Positions 20,950-28,817 of a stretch of 64,000 bases of DNA are shown here, one piece after another. Made by a program: the position numbers and the translations under genes. The stretch spans positions 310,001 to 374,000 of the forward strand of contig NZ_BFAB01000003.1 in the NCBI RefSeq assembly GCF_003402475.1, read 5' to 3'. Numbering within the stretch: the first letter of the stretch is position 1; the number at the start of each line of letters is the position of its first letter. The notes under the pieces were generated by a model. The model saw only the letters and a list, made by a program, of their open reading frames with translations. It did not search any database and was not told the origin of the DNA. This DNA is from Mycobacterium sp. MFM001. GTDB taxonomy: Bacteria; Actinomycetota; Actinomycetes; Mycobacteriales; Mycobacteriaceae.

Positions 20950-20994
20950 GCGGCGACCCACTGCGCCCGGCTTCGCCGCGCTTGCGATCGCCGC
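20950..20994. repeat. 45-nt dispersed repeat, copy 1
   Basis: The element runs from GCGGCGACCCACTGCGCCCG to CGCTTGCGATCGCCGC, with short inverted termini GCGGCGA/TCGCCGC. It is identical to copy 2 at 21004-21048 (54-nt period), and a one-base-shorter copy lies at 35425-35468. Confidence 0.85.
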
Positions 20995-21003
20995 CGGGTT
21001 GTC

Positions 21004-21048
21004 GCGGCGACCCACTGCGCCCGGCTTCGCCGCGCTTGCGATCGCCGC
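21004..21048. repeat. 45-nt dispersed repeat, copy 2
   Basis: It is an exact copy of 20950-20994. Its right end lies 1 nt from the pepN -10 box, so the -35 region of pepN falls inside the repeat. Confidence 0.85.
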
Positions 21049-21049
21049 C

Positions 21050-21055
21050 TAGGTT
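21050..21055 (+). promoter_or_regulatory. Leaderless -10 box of pepN
   Basis: TAGGTT ends 6 nt before the GTG start at 21062 and no Shine-Dalgarno sequence is present. Confidence 0.5.
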
Positions 21056-21061
21056 GGAGCC

Positions 21062-23623
21062 GTGGCTCTTCCCAACCTCACCCGCGACCAAGCAGTTGAA
21101 CGCGCCGCGCTGATCACCGTCGACGGCTACCGGATCAGTCTGGACCTCACCGACGGCAACGGCGCGCCCGGCGAGCGCACCTTCCGCTCGACCACCACCG
21201 TGGAGTTCGATGCGCTGGCCGGTGCAGACACCTTCATCGACATCGCCACCGACACGATCCACAGCGCCACCCTCAACGGCCGCGACCTCGACGTGTCGGC
21301 GTATGACGAATCGACCGGCATCGCGCTGACCGGCCTCGCCGAGCACAACGTCGTCGTCGTCGACGCCGATTGCCTCTACACCAACACCGGCGAGGGCTTG
21401 CACCGGTTCGTGGATCCGGTCGACGACGAGGTGTACCTGTACTCGCAGTTCGAAACCGCGGACGCCAAGCGGATGTTCGCCTGCTTCGACCAGCCCGACC
21501 TGAAGGCCACGTTCGACATCACCGTGACCGCACCGGCGCACTGGCAGGTGGTCTCCAACGGGGCCCCCGTCAGTAGCGACGGCGGTGTGCATACCTTTGC
21601 CACCACGCCGCGGATGAGCACCTACCTGGTGGCGCTGGTCGCCGGGCCGTACGCCCGGTGGGACGACGCGTACAGCGACGAGCACGGCGAGATCCCGCTC
21701 GGTGTCTTCTGCCGGGCGTCGCTGGCGCAGTACCTGGATCCGGACCGGCTGTTCACCGAAACCAAGCAGGGATTTGGCTTCTACCACAAGCACTTCGGTG
21801 TGCCCTACGCATTCGGTAAATATGACCAGCTGTTCGTTCCGGAGTTCAACGCAGGCGCAATGGAAAACGTCGGCGCAGTCACCTTCGTGGAGGACCTCGT
21901 CTTCCGCAGCAAGGTCACTCGTGCGTCGTATGAGCGCCGCGCCGAAACGGTGCTGCACGAGATGGCGCACATGTGGTTCGGCGATCTGGTGACGATGCGC
22001 TGGTGGGATGACCTGTGGCTCAACGAATCGTTCGCCACCTTCGCCTCGGTGCTGTGCCAAAGCGAGGCAACGGAATACACGCAGGCGTGGACGACGTTCG
22101 CCAATGCCGAGAAGTCGTGGGCCTACCGCCAGGACCAGCTGCCGTCGACCCATCCGGTGGCCGCCGACATTCCCGACTTGGCCGCCGTCGAGGTGAACTT
22201 CGACGGGATCACCTACGCCAAAGGCGCTTCCGTGCTCAAGCAACTCGTCGCGTATGTCGGGCTGGAGCAGTTCCTGGCCGGCCTGCGCGACTACTTCCGT
22301 GAGCACGCCTTCGACAACGCGACGTTCGACGACCTGCTGAGCGCACTCGAAAAGGCCTCGGGCCGCGACCTATCCGACTGGGGACGGCAATGGCTCAAGA
22401 CCACCGGGCTGAACACGCTGCGCGCCGATTTCGCCGTCGACGCCGCCGGCCGGTTCACCCGCTTTGCGATCACCCAGAGCGGAGCGGAGCCGGGCGCCGG
22501 TGAAACCCGGGTGCATCGGCTCGCGGTCGGCATTTACGACGACGACGGCGCTGGCCGGCTGGTCCGGGTGCATCGCGAAGAGCTCGACGTGACCGGGCCG
22601 AGTACCGAAGTGCCTGCGCTGGTTGGTGTTTCGCGAGGGCAGCTGGTGCTGGTCAACGACGACGACCTGACGTATTGCTCGCTGCGGCTCGACTCGGACT
22701 CGTTGCAGACGGCTTTGGGCCGGATCGCCGACATCGCCGAGCCGCTGCCGCGCACACTGGTGTGGTCGGCGGCCTGGGAGATGACCCGCGAGGCCGAGTT
22801 CAAAGCCCGCGACTTCGTGGCACTGGTGTCGCGTGGTGTGGGCGCCGAAACCGAAGTCGGGGTGGCGCAACGGCTTTTGCTACAGGCACAGGCCGCATTG
22901 GGCTCCTACGCCGAACCCGGCTGGGCGCGATCGGAGGGCTGGCCGGCGTTCGCGGATCGGCTGCTGGAGTTGGCGCGCGAGGCTCAGCCGGGCTCCGATC
23001 ACCAGCTGGCGTTCGTCAACGCGCTGTGCTCGTCGGTGCTTTCCGAGCGGCACACCGACGTCTTGTCGGCGTTGCTCGACGGCGATCCCGCGGAATCGGG
23101 GCTGCCGGGCCTGGACGTGGACACCGATCTGCGCTGGCGCATCATCATCGCGCTGGCCAGATCCGGCGTCGTCGACACCGACGTTATCGACGCCGAGGTG
23201 CAGCGCGATCCGACGGCCGCCGGCAAGCGCCATGCCGCGCAAGCCTCCGCCGCGCGGCCGCAGCCGGCGGTCAAGGACGAGGCGTGGACGACCGTGGTGG
23301 AGGACGACACGTTGCCGAACGTCACCGGCCGCTCGATCATCGGCGGCATCGTCTCACCGGGACAGGCCGAGTTGCTCAAACCGTTCACCGCGCGCTACTT
23401 CGCCGACATCCCCGGAGTGTGGAAGCGCCGGTCCAGCGAGGTGGCGCAGACGGTGGTCATCGGGCTCTATCCGTCGTGGGATATCAGCGACGACGGCGTC
23501 ACCGCCGCCGACGAGTTCCTCGCCGACCCGGAGTTGCCGCCTGCGTTGCGACGGCTGGTGCTCGAAGGGCAGGACGGCGTCAAGCGGGCGTTGCGGGCGC
23601 GGCGGTTCGACGCCTCTGATTAG
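21062..23623 (+). CDS. pepN: Aminopeptidase N (M1 zinc metallopeptidase)
   Basis: The 853-residue enzyme removes N-terminal residues from peptides. It shows the M1 signatures GAMEN at 265-269 (substrate N-terminus recognition) and HEMAH at 299-303 with the third zinc ligand Glu322 in LWLNESFA. The C-terminal half is the helical ERAP1-like domain. No signal peptide is seen, so it is cytoplasmic. Start is GTG at 21062, chosen from the leaderless -10 box. Length fits M. tuberculosis PepN (about 861). It is followed by an inverted repeat and the convergent DUF5130 gene. Confidence 0.96.
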   Translation: MALPNLTRDQAVERAALITVDGYRISLDLTDGNGAPGERTFRSTTTVEFDALAGADTFIDIATDTIHSATLNGRDLDVSAYDESTGIALTGLAEHNVVVVDADCLYTNTGEGLHRFVDPVDDEVYLYSQFETADAKRMFACFDQPDLKATFDITVTAPAHWQVVSNGAPVSSDGGVHTFATTPRMSTYLVALVAGPYARWDDAYSDEHGEIPLGVFCRASLAQYLDPDRLFTETKQGFGFYHKHFGVPYAFGKYDQLFVPEFNAGAMENVGAVTFVEDLVFRSKVTRASYERRAETVLHEMAHMWFGDLVTMRWWDDLWLNESFATFASVLCQSEATEYTQAWTTFANAEKSWAYRQDQLPSTHPVAADIPDLAAVEVNFDGITYAKGASVLKQLVAYVGLEQFLAGLRDYFREHAFDNATFDDLLSALEKASGRDLSDWGRQWLKTTGLNTLRADFAVDAAGRFTRFAITQSGAEPGAGETRVHRLAVGIYDDDGAGRLVRVHREELDVTGPSTEVPALVGVSRGQLVLVNDDDLTYCSLRLDSDSLQTALGRIADIAEPLPRTLVWSAAWEMTREAEFKARDFVALVSRGVGAETEVGVAQRLLLQAQAALGSYAEPGWARSEGWPAFADRLLELAREAQPGSDHQLAFVNALCSSVLSERHTDVLSALLDGDPAESGLPGLDVDTDLRWRIIIALARSGVVDTDVIDAEVQRDPTAAGKRHAAQASAARPQPAVKDEAWTTVVEDDTLPNVTGRSIIGGIVSPGQAELLKPFTARYFADIPGVWKRRSSEVAQTVVIGLYPSWDISDDGVTAADEFLADPELPPALRRLVLEGQDGVKRALRARRFDASD

Positions 23624-23687
23624 CGCGAGCGTGCGCTAAACACGGTTTGTGATCGGCGTGTCGACCGGGGCCACGCACGCTCGCGCT
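23622..23687. terminator. Long-armed inverted repeat (GCGAGCGTGCG element), copy 2, between convergent genes
   Basis: The 14-bp perfect arms AGCGCGAGCGTGCG (23622-23635) and CGCACGCTCGCGCT (23674-23687) have a 38-nt loop. It fills the gap between the pepN stop and the convergent gene at 23696, so it could end transcription from both sides. Its arms share GCGAGCGTGCG with the element at 20185. Confidence 0.65.
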
Positions 23688-23695
23688 GATGGGGG

Positions 23696-24163
23696 CTAGG
23701 CCGGTGAGATGCCGGAGCTGATCTCCCGGACCGCACTGACCAGCCCGTCGATCAGATTGCCGTCCTGAAACGCCGCAGCGGCGGCGGCAACACCCTGCGG
23801 CGCCGCCGATTCGGCGCCGCGGCCGCGGACCTGCGAGCCGTACACCACCTCGATCGCATGCTGGTCGGGCGAGACCGCGATCAGCACCGCGTTGTCCGGC
23901 GTCGGCACCTTGGCCAGGATTTCCCGGGCCCGGGCGGCCGTGTCGTCGCCCAGGTCACCGACGTAGACGGCGAAGCGCGCCCCGGCTGCCCGCGACCCGT
24001 AGGTCAGCGCGTCGTCGATGGCGACCAGGTCCTTGATCGGGAACGGGTAGTGCACCGAGATGTCACCGGGCTCGGTGACTCCGGACACTCGTCCGCTGGC
24101 GGTGGCCACCCAGCCGTTGGGCAGCTCGGGTGGAGCAACGGTTGCGACCTCACCACTTGCCAC
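23696..24163 (-). CDS. DUF5130 family protein (Rv2468c-like)
   Basis: The protein of about 155 residues has a TPM-like core: [20 protein letters not shown] near the start, [20 protein letters not shown] in the centre, and a helical C-terminus. It matches the Rv2468c/DUF5130 family, whose members probably sit at the membrane side of the envelope; biochemical function is not established to my knowledge. The GTG at 24163 (VASGEVATV) is chosen because GGGAGG lies about 9 nt upstream. It overlaps the preceding small membrane protein gene by 14 nt, so the two are likely translated together. Confidence 0.8.
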   Translation of the reverse strand: MASGEVATVAPPELPNGWVATASGRVSGVTEPGDISVHYPFPIKDLVAIDDALTYGSRAAGARFAVYVGDLGDDTAARAREILAKVPTPDNAVLIAVSPDQHAIEVVYGSQVRGRGAESAAPQGVAAAAAAFQDGNLIDGLVSAVREISSGISPA

Positions 24164-24377
24164 TGGCGCCACCTCCCACGGTGAATTCGGCGGTGCCGTG
24201 GCCGTGGTGGCCGCCGATGTTCTCGTCGGTGGCGGCCCACAGGATCGGCGGGTGCGTCCACGGCTCGGACATCTTGTAGGTCGGCGGGTGGACACCCTTA
24301 TGCGACCAGATCAGCGCCACCAGCACGAGCACCAGCAGCAGCGGGATTCCCACGAAGTAGAGGTGGATCTCCATCAT
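24150..24377 (-). CDS. ctaJ: Small single-span membrane protein, probable aa3 oxidase subunit CtaJ
   Basis: The 75-residue product is one hydrophobic helix ([19 protein letters not shown], about 5-23) followed by a polar tail with [15 protein letters not shown] and a His/Gly-rich end (GGHHGHG). Size, topology and position beside the DUF5130 gene agree with the small actinobacterial cytochrome aa3 accessory subunit CtaJ seen in the bcc-aa3 supercomplex; I make this link from memory. ATG 24377 is chosen; GTG 24383 is possible. It overlaps the DUF5130 start by 14 nt. Confidence 0.65.
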   Translation of the reverse strand: MMEIHLYFVGIPLLLVLVLVALIWSHKGVHPPTYKMSEPWTHPPILWAATDENIGGHHGHGTAEFTVGGGASGKW

Positions 24378-24408
24378 GCTCACGACGCAAACCGTATCCC
24401 ATCGCGAG

Positions 24409-25044
24409 TTAGGCGGCGCCCTCCCCCAGATACCGCGCCCACGACGGGTCGAGCTCCTTGACCGACGACAGCAGCCGCCAGTGCTGCCCCTTCGGCGAGG
24501 TCGGTGCCAGTCGCAGCGACCAGCCCAGCTCGGCCAGCAGCCGGTCACCCTTGCGGTGATTGCACGTCGAGCAGCACGCGACGCAGTTCTCCCACGAGTG
24601 ATCCCCGCCGCGGCTGCGGGGCACCACATGGTCGACCGTGTCGGCCTTGGCGCCGCAGTAGGCGCAGCAGAAGCGGTCGCGGTGCATCAGCGCGGCGCGG
24701 GTCATCGGGACACGCGCCCGATACGGCACCCGCACATAGGTGCGCAGCCGGATCACCGACGGCACCGCGATCGCCCTGGTCGCCGAGTGGATGATCGGCC
24801 CGGCCGGGTCGTCGTGCACCACGTCGGCCTTGCCGCAGATCAGCATGATGATCGCCCGTCGCATCGGCAGCGCGGTGAGCGGCTCGTAGGTGGAGTTCAG
24901 CAGCAGCACCCGCCGGCGATTCCAGATGGAACCCGTGTCGTGCTGGACGGAGGGACGACTGTCGACACTGTGCAGGCATGCACCGGTCGGGCTGGCCGCG
25001 GCACCCGGACTGCGGTGACCGCGGCGTCTCTTATGCTGCGCCAT
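24409..25044 (-). CDS. HNH endonuclease family protein (Rv2469c-like)
   Basis: The 211-residue protein carries a classical HNH/zinc-ribbon module: CAYCG, then DHVVPRSRGGDHSWENCVACCSTCNHRKGD in pieces, where two CxxC pairs hold zinc and DH...N...H form the metal-dependent nuclease site. The N-terminal part (LLLNSTYEPL) is the conserved partner domain of widespread McrA-like HNH proteins of unknown biological role. ATG 25044 follows a GGAGG ribosome site. It is upstream of ctaJ on the same strand, divergent from glbO. Confidence 0.88.
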   Translation of the reverse strand: MAQHKRRRGHRSPGAAASPTGACLHSVDSRPSVQHDTGSIWNRRRVLLLNSTYEPLTALPMRRAIIMLICGKADVVHDDPAGPIIHSATRAIAVPSVIRLRTYVRVPYRARVPMTRAALMHRDRFCCAYCGAKADTVDHVVPRSRGGDHSWENCVACCSTCNHRKGDRLLAELGWSLRLAPTSPKGQHWRLLSSVKELDPSWARYLGEGAA

Positions 25045-25178
25045 ACGTCCTCCGCCGAACAGTCCACCATGATTCGGCCTGGATCGCATAGCGAATTGGG
25101 CGGTGTTCGCTGGTCATTCCGGTGAACAACCGGTGCGGGTAGCCGACCACCCGTGCCGATGCCCCACAATGGGAAGCG

Positions 25179-25577
25179 ATGGAACCAGTACAGCAGCAGT
25201 CGTTTTACGACGCCGTCGGCGGCGCCGAGACCTTTCATGCCATCGTGTCGCGCTTCTACGAATTGGTGCCGCAGGACGAGATCCTGCGTGAGGTGTACCC
25301 CTTAGACGACCTGGCCGGCGCCGAGGAACGGTTGCGGATGTTCCTCGAGCAGTACTGGGGCGGCCCGCGCACCTACTCCGAACGACGCGGCCACCCCCGG
25401 CTGCGGATGCGCCACGTGCCGTTCCGGATCTCGCCGATCGAACGCGACGCCTGGTTGCGCTGCATGCACATCGCGGTCGGGTCCATCGACTCTCAGACGC
25501 TGGACGACGCGCATCGCAAAGAACTGCTCGATTACCTGGAAATGGCCGCCCACTCGTTGGTCAACGCGCCGTTCTGA
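25179..25577 (+). CDS. glbO: Truncated haemoglobin, group II (GlbO)
   Basis: This 132-residue haem protein binds O2 and reacts with peroxide. It has the group II truncated haemoglobin pattern: [20 protein letters not shown] at the start, the proximal His in RLRMRHVPF, distal-pocket Tyr in EEQYW-like FLEQYWGGP, and the Trp in ERDAWLRCM (G8). Length fits GlbO (128). Its stop overlaps the ATG of aglA (TGATG), so glbO-aglA is a coupled pair. Confidence 0.95.
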   Translation: MEPVQQQSFYDAVGGAETFHAIVSRFYELVPQDEILREVYPLDDLAGAEERLRMFLEQYWGGPRTYSERRGHPRLRMRHVPFRISPIERDAWLRCMHIAVGSIDSQTLDDAHRKELLDYLEMAAHSLVNAPF

Positions 25578-27142
25578 TGAGCGACCCCTGGTGGCGTGAC
25601 GCCGTCTTCTACCAGGTCTATCCGCGTTCCTTCGCCGACAGCAACGGCGACGGCGTCGGCGACCTGGACGGGGTGACAGCCCGACTGGACTACCTGGTGC
25701 AGCTGGGCATCGACGCGATCTGGATCAACCCGGTCACCGTGTCGCCGATGGCCGACCACGGCTACGACGTCGCCGATCCGCGGGACGTCGACCCGTTGTT
25801 CGGCGGGCTGGCGGCCCTCGAGCGGCTGATCGCCGCGGCGCACGAGCGCGGCATCAAGATCACGATGGATCTGGTGCCCAACCACACCAGCTCACAGCAC
25901 CCCTGGTTTGCCGCCGCGCTGGCCGCCGGCCCGGGCGCCGACGCGCGCGAGCGCTACATCTTCCGCGACGGCCGCGGCCCCGGCGGCCAGCAGCCGCCGA
26001 ACAACTGGGAATCGGTGTTCGGCGGGCCGGCCTGGACCCGCGTCATCGAGCCCGACGGCAACCCGGGCCAGTGGTATCTGCACCTGTTCGACGCCGAGCA
26101 GCCGGACCTGAATTGGGACAACCCGGAGGTCTTCGACGACTTCGAGAAGACGCTGCGGTTCTGGCTGGAGCGCGGGGTGGACGGCTTTCGCATCGACGTC
26201 GCGCACGGGATGGCCAAGCCGCCGGACCTGCCGGACATGCAGTCGGTCGAGCACAACCGGATGCTGCGCAACAAGGACGACGATCCGCGGTTCAACCACG
26301 CCAGCGTGCACGCGATTCACCGCGACATCCGGCGGGTCGTCGACGACTATCCGGGCGCGGTGACCATCGGCGAGGTGTGGGTCTACGACAACGCCCGCTG
26401 GGCCGAGTACCTGCGGCCCGACGAGTTGCACCTCGGCTTCAATTTCCGGCTGGTGCAGGCCCGTTTCGGCGCCGCCACCATCCGCGATGCCATCGAGAAC
26501 TCGCTGGCGGCCGCGGCGATCGAAAACGCCACGCCCACTTGGACTTTGTCCAACCACGACGTCGACCGCGAGGTCACCCGGTACGGCGGCGGCTCGGTCG
26601 GGCTCGACCGTGCGCGGGCGATGGCGATGGTGATGCTCGCGCTGCCCGGCGCGGCGTTCATCTACAACGGCGAGGAACTCGGGCTGCCCAATGTCGAACT
26701 GCCCGATGAGGTGTTGCAGGATCCGACGTGGGAGCGCTCCGGGCACACCGAACGAGGACGCGACGGGTGCCGCGTTCCGCTGCCATGGTCCGGCGACACT
26801 CCCCCGTTCGGGTTTTCGACGACCGCAGACACCTGGCTGCCGATGCCTTCTGAGTGGGCGGCGCTGACCGTCGAGAAGCAGCTGGCCGAGCCCGACTCGA
26901 CGTTGTCGTTCTTCAGGAACTTGCTCCAATTACGAAGGCAGCGCTCAGAATTCGTCGGTGGCGGCATCGAGTGGCTGCCCGCACCGCGCGGCGCGCTGAT
27001 GTTCAAGCGGCCCGGCGGGCTGGTGTGCGTACTCAGTGCCGGCACACGACCGGTGCGACTGCCGGACGGTGACTTGCTGCTGACGAGCGCGCCGGTGACC
27101 GGCGGCTTGTTGCCGCCGAACGCGGCGGCGTGGCTGACGTAG
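25577..27142 (+). CDS. aglA: Alpha-glucosidase, GH13 family
   Basis: The 521-residue GH13 TIM-barrel hydrolase acts on alpha-1,4 or 1,6 glucosidic bonds of maltose/isomaltose-type oligosaccharides. The four GH13 regions are visible: DLVPNHTS, GFRIDVAHG (nucleophile Asp), GEVWVYDN (acid/base Glu) and LSNHDVDR (transition-state Asp). It is cytoplasmic, without a signal peptide. It is coupled to glbO by a one-base overlap of stop and start. In M. tuberculosis the two genes are also adjacent (Rv2470-Rv2471). Confidence 0.93.
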   Translation: MSDPWWRDAVFYQVYPRSFADSNGDGVGDLDGVTARLDYLVQLGIDAIWINPVTVSPMADHGYDVADPRDVDPLFGGLAALERLIAAAHERGIKITMDLVPNHTSSQHPWFAAALAAGPGADARERYIFRDGRGPGGQQPPNNWESVFGGPAWTRVIEPDGNPGQWYLHLFDAEQPDLNWDNPEVFDDFEKTLRFWLERGVDGFRIDVAHGMAKPPDLPDMQSVEHNRMLRNKDDDPRFNHASVHAIHRDIRRVVDDYPGAVTIGEVWVYDNARWAEYLRPDELHLGFNFRLVQARFGAATIRDAIENSLAAAAIENATPTWTLSNHDVDREVTRYGGGSVGLDRARAMAMVMLALPGAAFIYNGEELGLPNVELPDEVLQDPTWERSGHTERGRDGCRVPLPWSGDTPPFGFSTTADTWLPMPSEWAALTVEKQLAEPDSTLSFFRNLLQLRRQRSEFVGGGIEWLPAPRGALMFKRPGGLVCVLSAGTRPVRLPDGDLLLTSAPVTGGLLPPNAAAWLT

Positions 27143-27163
27143 TCCTCGGTAAGCATCCCAGTC

Positions 27164-27181
27164 TGGTACCGTTTTGGTATG
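27164..27181 (+). promoter_or_regulatory. Promoter/operator of the mazEF pair
   Basis: TACCGT (27167-27172) is a -10 box 6 nt before the ATG at 27179. Two TGGTA pentamers (27164-27168 and 27175-27179), one helical turn apart, overlap it and the start codon. This is the spacing expected for a ribbon-helix-helix antitoxin that represses its own promoter. Confidence 0.45.
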
Positions 27182-27412
27182 AGTACCCAGATCGCCGTGC
27201 GGCTACCTGACGAAATTGTCGCCTTCCTCGATCGCGAGGTCAGCGAAAACCGCGCACCCAGCCGTGCTGCGGTCGTGTTACGGGCACTCGAGCGAGAACG
27301 GCGCCGTGAGATCGCCGCCCGCGACGCCGCCATTCTCGCGGCTAGTGAACCCGATCAAGACCTAGACGCACTCGCCCAATTCTCCGCAAAACTGGCTGCC
27401 GACATCGATTGA
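27179..27412 (+). CDS. mazE: Antitoxin, ribbon-helix-helix (MazE type)
   Basis: The 77-residue protein starts with a ribbon-helix-helix DNA-binding motif (QIAVRLPDEIVAFLDREV) and ends in a charged, probably disordered toxin-binding tail (REIAARDAAILAASEPDQD). It overlaps the toxin gene by TGATG, the standard antitoxin-first order. The -10 box just before the ATG implies a leaderless mRNA and autorepression. It is a gene gain relative to M. tuberculosis, where Rv2472-Rv2473 follow aglA as I recall. Confidence 0.88.
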   Translation: MSTQIAVRLPDEIVAFLDREVSENRAPSRAAVVLRALERERRREIAARDAAILAASEPDQDLDALAQFSAKLAADID

Positions 27413-27711
27413 TGCGGCCCATCCACCTCGCACATCTCGACAAAACTCGGCCCGTGGTGATCCTGACACGAGAGCTGGTCCGGCCGCACCTCACCCGCGT
27501 CACCATCGCGCCCGTGACCGGCACCATTCGAGGCTTGTCCACCGAAGTCCTTGTCGGTACCGAGAACGGCCTTCAACAGACCTCAGTTGTCAGCTGCGAC
27601 AACATCACAACGATCCCCACCGACGCGATAGGACGCCATATCGGCTATCTGCTGCCGCACCAGGACCTGGCGCTCTCGCAAGCGATCCGCGCAGCATTCG
27701 ATCTCGAATAG
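27412..27711 (+). CDS. mazF: Toxin, MazF/PemK endoribonuclease
   Basis: The 99-residue protein has the MazF barrel pattern: RPVVILTRE (first strands), TRVTIAPVTGTIRGLSTEV and VVSCDNITTIP, the last being the conserved SCDNI-type segment near the RNA-binding site. MazF toxins cleave mRNA, tRNA or rRNA at short motifs and stop growth until the antitoxin binds. ATG 27412 overlaps the antitoxin stop. The first residues are shorter than classical MazF, as in several mycobacterial MazF proteins. Its cleavage motif cannot be predicted. It converges on the next gene with 6 nt between stops. Confidence 0.88.
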   Translation: MRPIHLAHLDKTRPVVILTRELVRPHLTRVTIAPVTGTIRGLSTEVLVGTENGLQQTSVVSCDNITTIPTDAIGRHIGYLLPHQDLALSQAIRAAFDLE

Positions 27712-27717
27712 GCCGCG

Positions 27718-28365
27718 CTACAAAAGCACGCGGCGCCGATACACCGAGCCGAACCGCGCGTCGACGCGCAACCAGGTCGGCAGGATCCGCACCCGCACGA
27801 TCTCGTCGGCGTCGACGGCCTCCGGCGACTGCGGCAGGAAACCCATTGCGGTCAAGGCGAATACGCAACGCATCGGAACGCCGACGCTGACGTCGGCCGA
27901 GCTGACCCGCAGCACCTCTTGATCGAGCAACGATGCCGGCGGGCCGTGGGCGCTGCCGTGCTCCTTGGCCAGCGCCGCGCCGCGCTGCGCCAAATCCAGC
28001 ATCAGGCGCGCCGGTACGTCGTCGAGGTGGGCGAACCCCGTGTCCGGGGGCAGCGCCCCGCGCCAGGCGGAGTCCATCGGGAAGCCGGGGTCGACGTAGC
28101 CGGCGCTGTCCATCACCGAGAGCCCGCGGGCCAATTGGTCTGCGCCGACGGACAAATCGTCGGGCCGCATGCGGCCGGCAACCACCCTGCTGGCCAGCAC
28201 GTCGAAACCCGTTGCCACCCAAGCGGTCAGCACCTGATCGGAGCGGGCGCGCAGCCGGATCACCGCGGCGTCGTCCAGCCGCATCGCCCGCTCTACGAAT
28301 GCGGCCAGATCGCCGCGCTGGGTCGCATCATCCAGCCACAGCCCCCGCTCGGCTACCGCAGCCAC
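27718..28365 (-). CDS. Conserved protein of unknown function (Rv2474c-like)
   Basis: The 215-residue product matches the size and position of Rv2474c (217). It starts GTG ([19 protein letters not shown]) inside the last codons of the thioesterase gene, overlapping by 13 nt, which suggests translational coupling. It is largely alpha-helical at the N-terminus and beta-rich at the C-terminus (VRVRILPTWLRVDARFGSVYRRR). No catalytic motif or transmembrane helix was seen. Function unknown; association with the adjacent thioesterase is inferred from the overlap only. Confidence 0.8.
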   Translation of the reverse strand: MAAVAERGLWLDDATQRGDLAAFVERAMRLDDAAVIRLRARSDQVLTAWVATGFDVLASRVVAGRMRPDDLSVGADQLARGLSVMDSAGYVDPGFPMDSAWRGALPPDTGFAHLDDVPARLMLDLAQRGAALAKEHGSAHGPPASLLDQEVLRVSSADVSVGVPMRCVFALTAMGFLPQSPEAVDADEIVRVRILPTWLRVDARFGSVYRRRVLL

Positions 28366-28817
28366 CGCTGTAAGTACTCCCGGTGCTGCGGCGTGAGCCG
28401 CACCAGCCGCTGCTCGTCGATGTGGACTGCGGCCAACTGTGTTTCGGCGATCACGGCCGGCTTGGATGCCGGATCGGCGCTGACCGAGCGCACCTCGTAG
28501 CCGATGGTGAAGTCCACCGCCCGCAACCGCTTCACCCACATGGTCACCTGCAGCGGCGAATCCGCCAGCCGAAGCTGGTCTTTGTAGGTCACCCGCACGT
28601 CGGCGATCAGCAGGCCGATCGTGGTGATGTCGGCGCCAAAAGGTTCGCTCAGAAACGGGACGCGGGCCTCTTCGAGAATCGTGACCATGGTCGCGTGGTT
28701 GATGTGCTGGTACATGTCGATGTCCGACCAACGCACCGGAACCGGTGCGACGAATCCGACGGTATCTATGCGCCGCTCCTCCCCATCGCTTCGCTCTGCA
28801 TCGTCGCTGGCGGTCAC
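28353..28817 (-). CDS. Hotdog-fold acyl-CoA thioesterase (Rv2475c-like) with repeat-derived N-terminus
   Basis: The core (about residues 23-154) has the 4-hydroxybenzoyl-CoA thioesterase/YbgC pattern, including [17 protein letters not shown] (Asp as the catalytic acid) and later [19 protein letters not shown]. Such enzymes hydrolyse small acyl-CoAs. The only usable start is GTG 28817, overlapping the gdh stop (GTGA); the position where the M. tuberculosis protein appears to start is GTC here. This makes the first 20 residues ([14 protein letters not shown]) a translation of a dispersed repeat. Near-cognate ATA starts at 28770 are less likely. Confidence 0.82.
   Translation of the reverse strand: MTASDDAERSDGEERRIDTVGFVAPVPVRWSDIDMYQHINHATMVTILEEARVPFLSEPFGADITTIGLLIADVRVTYKDQLRLADSPLQVTMWVKRLRAVDFTIGYEVRSVSADPASKPAVIAETQLAAVHIDEQRLVRLTPQHREYLQRWLR
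28770..28812. repeat. 43-nt dispersed repeat, copy 1 ([18 protein letters not shown])
   Basis: It runs from GCGCCGCTCCTCC to CATCGTCGCTGGCG (plus strand) and differs from the copy at 42105-42147 at two positions. On the minus strand it encodes [12 protein letters not shown] and contains GGGGAGGAG, a Shine-Dalgarno-like stretch. Confidence 0.8.

Noticed and set aside
27409..27411. TTG start for the MazF toxin
   Set aside because: The ATG at 27412 directly follows and overlaps the antitoxin stop, the usual arrangement.
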